NCBI GenBank assembly: GCA_012840905.1
Contig: DUVT01000102.1
Location: forward strand, 1 to 8,025
DNA from: Acholeplasmataceae bacterium
GTDB taxonomy: Bacteria; Bacillota_I; Bacilli_A; ML615J-28; CAG-698
Length of the DNA: 8,025 nucleotides
Direction: 5' to 3'
The translations under genes and the position numbers were made by a program. How positions within the stretch are numbered: position 1 is the stretch's first letter; every line of letters starts with the position of its first letter. Under the pieces are notes generated by a model. That model was given only the letters and a program-made list of their open reading frames with translations, was not told the DNA's origin and made no database searches. This document shows, in pieces, positions 1 through 5,896 of the stretch.

Positions 1-818
1 GCTCCTGTCGTTTTTCTAACTGCACAAGTTCCTAGAACTGTTTGTCTACGCTTTTCAACTAAAGCATCAAGTTCATCACCTAGGTCTAACCAATCATATC
101 CTTCTTCATCAATTTTCTTAATTAGTTCTTTGCCACCAGTATAAACAATTCTTCCACCAATCATAATGTGAACAAAGTCAACGTCGATGTATTCTAGTAA
201 TCTTTGATAGTGAGTGATAATAATTGCACCAAATTCAGGTGAACGCATATCGTTAATATTTTCACCAACAATTCTTAAAGCATCAACATCAAGTCCTGAG
301 TCGATTTCATCAAGGATTGCAAAACTTGGCTTTAACATTTTAAGTTGTAAAATTTCGTTACGTTTTCTCTCACCACCAGAGAAACCTTCATTAACATATC
401 GATGTGCCATTTCAGATGGCATTTTTAAATCTTTAATTGATTTTTCAAGTTCGCGAATATATTTAAATAATGATACGTGTTCTCCTTCTGGAAGTTTAGC
501 TTGTAAAGCAGTTTTAATAAAGTCGGAATTAGTTACACCACTAATTTCAACTGGATATTGCATTCCAAGGAATAATCCTTTTCTTGCTCTTTCATCTACT
601 TCCATTTCTAAAACATCTTCATCATCTAAATAGATATCTCCATCTGTAACAGTATAACGATAATCTCCCATTATCGCTCCAGCTAAAGTTGATTTACCAG
701 TTCCGTTCGGACCCATGATCGCATGAACTTCACCAGTATTTACTACTAAATCTACACCCTTTAAGATTTTTTTATCTTCTACTGCAACATGTAAATTTGT
801 TATTTGTAATGTTCTCAT
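1..818 (-). CDS. sufC: Fe-S cluster assembly ATPase SufC (3' end outside window)
   Basis: SufC is the ABC-type ATPase of the SUF iron-sulfur assembly machinery; it works in the cytoplasm in a complex with SufB and SufD. The 272 residues visible carry all ABC landmarks: Walker A GPNGTGKST (36-44), Q-loop Gln87 in MQYP, signature FSGGE (146-150), Walker B AILDEID with Glu171, D-loop SGLD (174-177) and H-loop His203 in ITHYQ. EMEVDERA and QYPVEISGVTN are typical of SufC rather than of ABC transporters. The ATG overlaps the apbE-like stop as ATGA, and an AGGAG seven bases upstream lies inside apbE, so translation is probably coupled. No separate promoter is visible. Family members such as Bacillus SufC are about 261 residues; this one is still open at the edge, with an extra tail (VEKRRQTVLGTCAVRKTTG) after the usual GYDWL end. 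sufD/sufS/sufU/sufB would be expected beyond the left edge. Confidence 0.96.
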   Translation of the reverse strand, partial: MRTLQITNLHVAVEDKKILKGVDLVVNTGEVHAIMGPNGTGKSTLAGAIMGDYRYTVTDGDIYLDDEDVLEMEVDERARKGLFLGMQYPVEISGVTNSDFIKTALQAKLPEGEHVSLFKYIRELEKSIKDLKMPSEMAHRYVNEGFSGGERKRNEILQLKMLKPSFAILDEIDSGLDVDALRIVGENINDMRSPEFGAIIITHYQRLLEYIDVDFVHIMIGGRIVYTGGKELIKKIDEEGYDWLDLGDELDALVEKRRQTVLGTCAVRKTTG

Positions 819-1993
819 TGATATACTCCTTTATATACATAATTAAATTCTTCAAGATTTGTATTAAATACAAAATTTCCTTCTAAGCCACTAGATATAT
901 ATACTTCATATATATCTTCATTTCTTACTACCCATACTGTATCTAAATACATATTTTCTTCAACTAAAGCCATTCCTCTTTCTAAACCTAATGAAAGTAG
1001 CGCAGTTGAATAAGCATCCCCTTTGATTGATTCATCAGTAATAACACTAATTGAAACCACTTCATTATCAAATGGATAGCCTGTCCTTGGATCTAGGATG
1101 TGATGATAATCATTTCCAGCTTTATCCCTAATATATTTTTCATATATTCCAGAAGTAACTAATGTTTTGTCTGCAATCTCTAAATCACCTATAAAACCAA
1201 TTTTATCATAATTTGGATCAAACGAACTAACATACGGAGTTACAATTGATGCTGGAAACGGAATATCTTGATAATCATTGTCTCGATCAAAGAAACTTCC
1301 ATGAACTAAAATATTTCTACCAACATCAATTACTGCTTTTGGGATATTATATTTAATAAATACATTTCTTAATTTATCCGCAGCATACCCTTTTACGATA
1401 CTTCCTAAATCTAAAGCCATCCCTTCTTCTTCTAGAAAGATTGTTTTATTTTCTTCATCTATTTTAACTTTTTTATAATCTACAAGTGGAAGTAAATCTT
1501 CTATATCTTCACGGCTTGGAACTTCAGCAAAATTTCCAATCATAGGTACATAAGTTTTATTTGCAAAGTCCCAAAGTTGCCAAATAGGTGCGATAGTTAC
1601 ATCATAGAGTGCAACACCATCAACTTCAGTTTTTTCTGCAACCTCGATTGCAAGTTTTAAGACTGTGATAACTTCTTCATCCACTTCCACTGGCGCGATT
1701 CCAGAGTTGTTATTTACTTTCATTAAATCAGTAATAACCCCATCACCGCGGTCTTGAATATTAAATTTTTTATCTAAATCTCGTAACGTGTTATTTAGTT
1801 CAGTCATTAGTTCAGTTTTTTCTTTATCTGTTAATTTACCTTCAGACCAAAAATCTACTCTATTGATTGTTGTAAAAGCACTAACAAGTGATTCTGAATA
1901 TCTAACATATGGACTAGCCTTTGTACAAGCACTAAGTAATAAACCCGCAATTATTACTACAACTAGACTTACCTTTCTAAAAAATGTCTTCAC
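815..1993 (-). CDS. apbE: ApbE-family FAD:protein FMN transferase, lipoprotein
   Basis: ApbE enzymes use Mg2+ and FAD to attach FMN covalently to a threonine of target proteins outside the membrane (Rnf/Nqr subunits and FMN-binding-domain proteins). The 392-residue protein starts with a lipoprotein signal: Lys/Arg at 2-7, hydrophobic stretch 8-20, lipobox LSAC with Cys23 as the lipidation site. Family motifs follow: YDVTIAPIWQLWDF (130-143), LDLGSIVKGYAADK (194-207), TSGIYEKY (280-287), HHILDPRTGYP (297-307) and GDAYSTALLSLG (325-336), whose Asp326 and Ser/Thr329-330 match the Mg-binding region. The motif normally written GG(N/D)I reads G225-Arg-Asn-Ile, a deviation. The start is GTG: an ATG 18 bases upstream is in frame but blocked by a TAA, and GGAGGA sits 10 bases before the GTG. 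Its last codons overlap sufC. Its flavoprotein target is not in the window. Confidence 0.93.
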   Translation of the reverse strand: MKTFFRKVSLVVVIIAGLLLSACTKASPYVRYSESLVSAFTTINRVDFWSEGKLTDKEKTELMTELNNTLRDLDKKFNIQDRGDGVITDLMKVNNNSGIAPVEVDEEVITVLKLAIEVAEKTEVDGVALYDVTIAPIWQLWDFANKTYVPMIGNFAEVPSREDIEDLLPLVDYKKVKIDEENKTIFLEEEGMALDLGSIVKGYAADKLRNVFIKYNIPKAVIDVGRNILVHGSFFDRDNDYQDIPFPASIVTPYVSSFDPNYDKIGFIGDLEIADKTLVTSGIYEKYIRDKAGNDYHHILDPRTGYPFDNEVVSISVITDESIKGDAYSTALLSLGLERGMALVEENMYLDTVWVVRNEDIYEVYISSGLEGNFVFNTNLEEFNYVYKGVYQ

Positions 1994-2003
1994 GTTTTAA
2001 ATT

Positions 2004-2009
2004 TCCTCC
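2004..2009 (-). promoter_or_regulatory. Shine-Dalgarno site fixing the GTG start of the apbE-like gene
   Basis: GGAGGA on the minus strand lies 10 bases before GTG at 1993-1991. The overlapping ATG at 2011-2009 is in frame but runs into TAA after four codons, so GTG is the only start served by this strong site. Confidence 0.8.
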
Positions 2010-2024
2010 ATGACTAACTATAAT

Positions 2025-2030
2025 ATTATA
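2025..2030 (-). promoter_or_regulatory. Candidate -10 box for the apbE-sufC operon
   Basis: A perfect TATAAT lies about 30 bases upstream of the apbE-like GTG. No convincing -35 is present at 16-18 bp spacing (closest is around TGCAAA/ATGCAA), and no TGn extension precedes it. The region is AT-rich, so the box could be chance; it is the only good candidate in the 111-base gap before the operon. Confidence 0.4.
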
Positions 2031-2080
2031 CTATAAATTTTGAAAGTTTGCATTGTTTACAATAACCCATTTTTTCCAAA

Positions 2081-2106
2081 AGAAAAACCAAAGATTATAC
2101 ATCTTT
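2081..2106 (-). terminator. Weak candidate intrinsic terminator after the 231-residue membrane protein gene
   Basis: On the minus strand, AAAGAT / ATCTTT form a 6-bp stem around a 5-base loop (2090-2106), starting within the stop codon, followed by GG and TTTTTCTTTT. The stem has a single G-C pair, so it would be weak. Confidence 0.3.
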
Positions 2107-2800
2107 AGTCATTCTCGCCCTTACTATCTATATCAATATTTTTACTACTAAGCATTGCTTTTCTTCTTCTTGCTTCTAGGTAATCATAACTAGGTCCATC
2201 CATAGTTATACTATTACCCCATTCTTCATAATAACTAACTACTGCTTCACTAGAGTAATTTCTACCTAACTCTTCTTTTACTTTTTCTTCTGCTTCTAAA
2301 ATTTTTTCATTTAGAAACTCATTATATTTATCATTATTTTCGCTTAGTTTTTCTAATTCTTCGTGATATAACGTTTTGGCCATAACTTTATAAACTTCTT
2401 TTTCTGCAAGTTTATACAATTTATTAGCCTCTTCTTGATACGTCAATACTTCTTTATATGCCTTATCCCAACTAGCTTTAACTAAATTATATTGTTTATT
2501 TACTTTTCTAAACAAGATAAATCCATATCCTGTTAATAATAGATTAATACCATAAACGATTAAAATCAAATAAAATGCTTCTAGGGTTCCTAGTAAAACA
2601 GTCATTGTAATTATAATAAATAAAAATCCTGTTAATCCTAGATAATATAAAATATTGTTTTTTCTTTTTTCAAGCCTTACAAAATCAGGATTATGTTCAT
2701 TATTAATCGTCTCTAGTTCAGTTGCAAACTTGTTTAAAAACTTCTCAATTTTAACTCTTAATTCATTTAATTCGCTATTTCCATAAATCTTTTTAGCCAT
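2105..2800 (-). CDS. Unrecognised protein with two transmembrane helices and coiled-coil tail
   Basis: I do not recognise this 231-residue protein. Visible layout: a charged N-terminal helix (residues 8-48, many Glu/Lys/Asn), two adjacent hydrophobic segments (about 50-70 and 74-97) joined by a very short turn (TLEAF), then a long charged helical stretch rich in Glu/Lys (101-180) likely to form a coiled coil, and a hydrophilic tail with RRRK (211-214) and an acidic end. The hairpin-like membrane anchor with both ends on one side suggests a cytoplasm-facing membrane scaffold, but that is inference. There is no signal peptide and no enzymatic motif. It has its own promoter at 2851-2879. The start is uncertain: a good GGAG lies 22 bases upstream of the ATG, much further than usual, and no other ATG, GTG or TTG is in frame between them. 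Confidence 0.75.
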   Translation of the reverse strand: MAKKIYGNSELNELRVKIEKFLNKFATELETINNEHNPDFVRLEKRKNNILYYLGLTGFLFIIITMTVLLGTLEAFYLILIVYGINLLLTGYGFILFRKVNKQYNLVKASWDKAYKEVLTYQEEANKLYKLAEKEVYKVMAKTLYHEELEKLSENNDKYNEFLNEKILEAEEKVKEELGRNYSSEAVVSYYEEWGNSITMDGPSYDYLEARRRKAMLSSKNIDIDSKGEND

Positions 2801-2803
2801 AGC

Positions 2804-2835
2804 CTTAGTAAAGTAAATCTTTCTCCTTTCCTAAG
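2804..2835 (-). promoter_or_regulatory. 5' leader hairpin holding the distant Shine-Dalgarno site
   Basis: On the minus strand CTTAGGAAAG (2835-2826) can pair with CTTTACTAAG (2813-2804), nine pairs with one G/A mismatch, around a 12-base loop. The only SD-like GGAG (2826-2823) sits at the stem-loop junction, 22 bases before the ATG, and the stem ends three bases before the ATG. Pairing would present or mask the ribosome site. Function is inferred only. Confidence 0.4.
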
Positions 2836-2850
2836 ATTCTTATTATATAT

Positions 2851-2879
2851 ATTATAACAATTATTTAACATCATTCCAA
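2851..2879 (-). promoter_or_regulatory. Sigma-A-type promoter with extended -10 for the 231-residue membrane protein gene
   Basis: Minus strand: -35 TTGGAA (2879-2874, 4 of 6 matches), 17-bp spacer, then TGT-TATAAT, a perfect -10 (2856-2851) with a TGn extension. The predicted transcription start is near 2844, giving a leader of about 44 bases. This is the best-formed promoter in the window. Confidence 0.65.
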
Positions 2880-2889
2880 TAACAATTAT
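2854..2889 (+). repeat. Two direct copies of an 11-bp sequence over the promoter
   Basis: ATAACAATTAT occurs at 2854-2864 and again at 2879-2889, exactly 25 bp apart. Each copy is itself a small inverted repeat (ATAA-CAA-TTAT). One overlaps the -10, the other abuts the -35, the placement of a possible operator pair. AT-richness makes chance possible. Confidence 0.45.
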
Positions 2890-2906
2890 CTTTTTTTCTT
2901 AGAATG

Positions 2907-3728
2907 TTAATGTTTTCTATAAAAATAATCTCTCATACTATTATAACCAAGTTTAATCAATTCTTGATAGTTTTCCAAACCCTTCTTAAAATCAGTTGCT
3001 TTATAGCCTGCTGTGTTAATTTCTACTACATTATAATCATCAAATTTAACTTCAGTTTTTATATTAAATAACTTATCCTTATATTTTGTAATAATACTTG
3101 TTTTCTTAGTTGTTTCACTCAATTTAAAACCTAAAGTAGGAACTTTACTATCTTTAAATAAATTAATCGGAAAGTTATTAGTTACTCCACCATCTACAAA
3201 ACTATTTTCATTAATCTTATAAGGAACAAAAACAATCGGAATTGAACAACTCATTGCAACAGCTTTCGCAACAGGAAAATTATCCTTAGAATAATTGTAA
3301 TATGCTAAATCATTAGGAATAGTAATCATTTTTCTATTTTTTATATCTGTTACAACAATTTTAAGCAGGTAATCTTCTCCCATTTTTAAATCCCTAAATG
3401 TAGTAATTCCTCTAGAAGCCAGTATATTTCTTAAATAGTTTTCAAAATATTTCATCGTATAAAGGCCTTTATATTTAATTCCATTAATAAACTTTTGAAT
3501 CGGCTTTTTAGCTTTACTAGTTATTAATATATTTAAATCAAAGTTTTTTACTAATTCTTCTAAATCATAAGAATTATATCTTGCTAGAATTAGACTTGCA
3601 AAAAGTGATCCCACACTAGAACCTCCAGCATGTAAAAAGCGAAATCCTCGTTCTTCTAAAAACCTAATTACTCCTATATAAGCTAAACCTTTAATTCCGC
3701 CACCTTCAAAAACACCATTTATAAACAT
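2907..3728 (-). CDS. Patatin-like phospholipase
   Basis: Patatin-family acyl hydrolases cleave lipid acyl esters with a Ser-Asp dyad. The 273-residue protein has the complete set: oxyanion-hole GGGIKG (9-14), nucleophile elbow GSSVG with Ser38, and the catalytic Asp179 in VDGGVTNNFP. The region SCSIPIVFVPYKI (160-172) before the Asp is also typical. There is no signal peptide or membrane helix, so it is probably cytosolic or peripherally attached to the membrane; its substrate is unknown. Length fits the small bacterial RssA/YlbK-like group. The ATG follows directly after the T-tract of the upstream terminator; the only SD-like bases (GAGGG) are in the 3' arm of that hairpin, eight bases before the ATG. 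The start is supported by the GGGxxG motif lying nine residues in, as usual for the family. It is probably its own transcription unit. Confidence 0.92.
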   Translation of the reverse strand: MFINGVFEGGGIKGLAYIGVIRFLEERGFRFLHAGGSSVGSLFASLILARYNSYDLEELVKNFDLNILITSKAKKPIQKFINGIKYKGLYTMKYFENYLRNILASRGITTFRDLKMGEDYLLKIVVTDIKNRKMITIPNDLAYYNYSKDNFPVAKAVAMSCSIPIVFVPYKINENSFVDGGVTNNFPINLFKDSKVPTLGFKLSETTKKTSIITKYKDKLFNIKTEVKFDDYNVVEINTAGYKATDFKKGLENYQELIKLGYNSMRDYFYRKH

Positions 3729-3761
3729 AAAAAATCCCTCGCTACATTATATTAGCGAGGG
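3729..3761 (-). terminator. Intrinsic terminator of the pepV-DJ-1 operon
   Basis: Minus strand: CCCTCGCTA and TAGCGAGGG form a perfect 9-bp GC-rich stem (3761-3736) with an 8-base loop ATATAATG, followed by ATTTTTT (3735-3729). The stop of the DJ-1 gene is 14 bases before the stem. The structure runs directly into the patatin ATG. Confidence 0.9.
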
Positions 3762-3775
3762 TTTAATAACTTGAA
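3746..3775 (-). promoter_or_regulatory. Candidate promoter for the patatin gene inside the terminator
   Basis: A perfect TATAAT (3751-3746, minus) forms most of the terminator loop. With an 18-bp spacer, the -35 would be TTCAAG (3775-3770), only 3 of 6 matches. Transcription would begin near 3739 and give a leader of about 11 bases that just includes AGGG and then the ATG. This would allow patatin expression free of the hairpin. The weak -35 keeps confidence low. Confidence 0.4.
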
Positions 3776-4327
3776 TTATCTTTCTCCAAAAGCTGCACTT
3801 CTTACTTGTTCTTTCTTTTCACTTCCAAGTAAGTATTCAACGATTGCTAAACCAAAATCAATTGAATAGGCCATTGCTTTTGCAGTGATGAAGTTGTTTG
3901 ATACTACAACACCTTTATCTTGCATTAAAGTACCATGAGTTACTTGCTCTTCTGCGGTTGGAAAACATGTATAGTTTTGGTTTTCATATAAACCTAATTT
4001 CCCAACTTGGCTAGGACCTGCACATATTGCAGCAACTAATTTTTGCTTATTTGCAAAGTCTTTAATTACTTCGCTTAATCTTTCACTTTTATCTAAAACA
4101 TTAAAAACAGCTCTACCACCTGGAATAACTAAAAATGCATAATCATTTGGATTTACATCTTTAAAGAGCATTGTTGCTTTAATAGTAATCCCAGTTTGCG
4201 ATTCAACTTCTAAAGTATCATGCATAGAAGCTAAATCAAGTTCAAGTTTAGCACGTCTTAAAACATCAATCGTTGCAATAGCTTCAGTATCTTCAAAGCC
4301 ATTACCAAGTACCACTAAACCTTTCAT
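3776..4327 (-). CDS. DJ-1/PfpI family protein (YajL-like)
   Basis: This 183-residue protein belongs to the DJ-1/ThiJ/PfpI superfamily, closest in pattern to the YajL/DJ-1 branch. Members are linked to protection against oxidative and glyoxal stress; a deglycase activity has been proposed and disputed. Visible features: MKGLVVLGNGFEDTEAIATIDVLRRA with conserved Glu12, the VIPGG turn (67-71), nucleophile Cys102 in AAICAGP, YTCFPT (119-124), and the C-terminal AYSIDFGLAIVEYLLG. Length is standard, and no signal peptide is present. The ATG overlaps the stop of the DUF84 gene as ATGA, and AAAGGAGG lies eight bases upstream inside that gene, so translation is probably coupled and strong. It is the last gene of the five-gene operon; the terminator follows 14 bases after its TAA. 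Confidence 0.93.
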   Translation of the reverse strand: MKGLVVLGNGFEDTEAIATIDVLRRAKLELDLASMHDTLEVESQTGITIKATMLFKDVNPNDYAFLVIPGGRAVFNVLDKSERLSEVIKDFANKQKLVAAICAGPSQVGKLGLYENQNYTCFPTAEEQVTHGTLMQDKGVVVSNNFITAKAMAYSIDFGLAIVEYLLGSEKKEQVRSAAFGER

Positions 4328-4827
4328 GAACTTTTCCTCCTTTCATATTGTCCATACAATAGTTTTACAATATGAACAAAAATATCTTTTCGCTTTATAT
4401 AGTTAGAAGTATAGTAGCCAATTGCACCTTCTTTATATTTAATACCATTTGTATTTAAATATTCATCCATTACATCAGCAAGCTCAAAACCTTCTTTAAA
4501 AAGCTTATCTTTAATGAAGTCATCTAAGGGAATACGAGTTCCGCCAGCGTAATAAACATTATCAGCTTCATCAATTAAAACTCCCCAGTTGACTAAAAAC
4601 AAGATATCATTATGAAGATGGACACCAGCTTCTAGACCAATTCTTAAACCATCTTTTGGTAAGCTAGAAGAACGGTTATATGCACCTTTTATAGTTTCTT
4701 CATCAGATAATGGTTGCTTACCTACTTTACTGTCTACTGATAACCCCACAACTTCATAATTTATTAATACTTCTTTTACTGCATCTAGTTTCACATTATT
4801 TTGTGAACCTAAATAGCATTTATTCAT
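4324..4827 (-). CDS. DUF84 family nucleotide phosphatase (YjjX-like inosine/xanthosine triphosphatase)
   Basis: DUF84 proteins such as E. coli YjjX have an ITPase-like fold and hydrolyse non-canonical purine nucleotides (ITP, XTP), removing them before they enter nucleic acids. The 167-residue protein shows the phosphate-binding start GSQNNVKLDAVKEV (7-20), the family block SKVGKQPLSDEETIKGAYNR (33-52) and GLEAGV (64-69), equivalent to the usual GIEGG. Length is typical. Activity in this branch is inferred; Bacillota DUF84 members are poorly studied. The ATG lies inside the 3' end of the M42 gene (8-base overlap), with GGAG seven bases upstream. It ends with TGA overlapping the DJ-1 start. 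Its placement beside a DJ-1 protein puts two damage-clean-up genes together. Confidence 0.88.
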   Translation of the reverse strand: MNKCYLGSQNNVKLDAVKEVLINYEVVGLSVDSKVGKQPLSDEETIKGAYNRSSSLPKDGLRIGLEAGVHLHNDILFLVNWGVLIDEADNVYYAGGTRIPLDDFIKDKLFKEGFELADVMDEYLNTNGIKYKEGAIGYYTSNYIKRKDIFVHIVKLLYGQYERRKSS

Positions 4828-5896
4828 TTCTTAACTCCATTAATCGCTTCTCATCAAAATCTTTAATTAAAGCAATCACCATTTGTTTTACTGCTTCCAT
4901 ATCATCAACATGAATCATTGCAGCTGTTGAGTGAATGTAGCGTCCAGGTAGACCGATTGTAGTAGACAGGGTTCCGCTTCCTGCATATTGTGCTGCTGCA
5001 GCATCAGTTCCACCCTTTGATAAGAAATGTTGCATTTTAATATTATTATCTTTAGCTAATTTTTCAAAGTATGCTAAGATTTTTGGTTGCATTATATTTC
5101 TTGGATCATAAAATCTTGCTAAAAATCCATCACCGAGTTTTCCAAACGCTGCAGGATGATCTTTACTTAAAAAATCACCTACTGGCGAAACATCAATTGC
5201 AATGAATAAATCTGGAACTACCATTTGACTTGCTGTTGTAGCACCACGTAAGCCAACTTCTTCTTGTACTGTAGCACCAGCAATAACTACGTTTGGATGG
5301 TCTAAGTCTTTAATTTCTTTTAATACTTCAAGCGCCATACCACAACCAAAACGATTATCCCAAGCTTTAGAAACTATTTTTTTACCATCTTCGGTAAAGT
5401 AATAGTTATTTACAAAATTGATTTGTTGGCCAATTTCAATACCCATATCAATTGCATGATCCTTATCATCTGCACCAATATCAACTAATAAATCATCAAA
5501 ACTTAACTTTGCGTCCCCACCTCCACCACGGTTAATATGTGGAGGGATTGCACCTACAACGCCTCTAATTTCTTTATCTTTAGTTTGGATTACAACATTT
5601 TGAGAAACCATTACTTCAGGATTGATTCCGCCAATTGAAATCATTTTAATAAATCCTTCTTTAGTAATTTTTGTAACCATTGCACCAACTTCATCCATAT
5701 GGCCAGCAATCATAATTACTGGTTTCCCACTACCTCTTTTTACACCAAAGATACTACCAAGTTTATCTTGGATTATTTCATCAGTATATTTTTTAATTTC
5801 TTCTCTCATATATTTGCGAACTGCTTTTTCATGCCCACTTGTTCCGTTTAGATTTACTAAATCTTCATAAATTTTATATTTTTCTCTTAAACTCAT
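4820..5896 (-). CDS. M42 family metallo-aminopeptidase (glutamyl aminopeptidase-like, YtoP type)
   Basis: M42 peptidases are cytoplasmic two-metal aminopeptidases forming large tetrahedral 12-mers that trim peptides from the N-terminus. All predicted active-site residues are present in 358 residues: His66 and Asp68 in AGHMDEVG, bridging Asp180 in AWDNRFG, general base Glu212 and metal ligand Glu213 in QEEVG, Asp235 in AIDVS, and His322 in RYIHS. A glycine-rich run (NRGGGG, 122-127) falls in the region of the dimerisation domain. Length is normal for the family. Substrate preference (Glu/Asp versus neutral) cannot be read from the sequence. The ATG overlaps the trmB stop as ATGA with an AGGTG upstream inside trmB. 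Its 3' end overlaps the DUF84 start by eight bases. In Bacillus, the YtoP aminopeptidase also lies near trmB, from memory. Confidence 0.94.
   Translation of the reverse strand: MSLREKYKIYEDLVNLNGTSGHEKAVRKYMREEIKKYTDEIIQDKLGSIFGVKRGSGKPVIMIAGHMDEVGAMVTKITKEGFIKMISIGGINPEVMVSQNVVIQTKDKEIRGVVGAIPPHINRGGGGDAKLSFDDLLVDIGADDKDHAIDMGIEIGQQINFVNNYYFTEDGKKIVSKAWDNRFGCGMALEVLKEIKDLDHPNVVIAGATVQEEVGLRGATTASQMVVPDLFIAIDVSPVGDFLSKDHPAAFGKLGDGFLARFYDPRNIMQPKILAYFEKLAKDNNIKMQHFLSKGGTDAAAAQYAGSGTLSTTIGLPGRYIHSTAAMIHVDDMEAVKQMVIALIKDFDEKRLMELRNE

Noticed and set aside
214..633. Plus-strand 139-codon open frame
   Set aside because: It lies wholly opposite the conserved sufC sequence (Walker A to D-loop region) and has a serine/isoleucine-rich composition with no motif; it is an antisense shadow.
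1788..2000. Plus-strand 70-codon frame opposite the apbE start
   Set aside because: It is antisense to the lipoprotein signal and N-terminal domain, with no ribosome site and no recognisable motif.
2009..2011. ATG upstream of the apbE-like GTG as a longer start
   Set aside because: The frame reads ATG GAG GAA ATT TAA, stopping before the GTG; the ATG also overlaps the ribosome site.
2890..2909. Terminator after the patatin gene
   Set aside because: Only a 4-bp near-palindrome and an A-rich run on the coding strand are present; there is no stem followed by T residues.
4710..4913. Plus-strand 67-codon hydrophobic frame
   Set aside because: It is antisense to the DUF84/M42 junction; the Leu-rich look comes from reverse-reading AT-rich codons.
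5622..5870. Plus-strand 82-codon hydrophobic frame resembling a membrane protein
   Set aside because: It is antisense to the conserved metal-binding part of the M42 gene (His66/Asp68), so a shadow.
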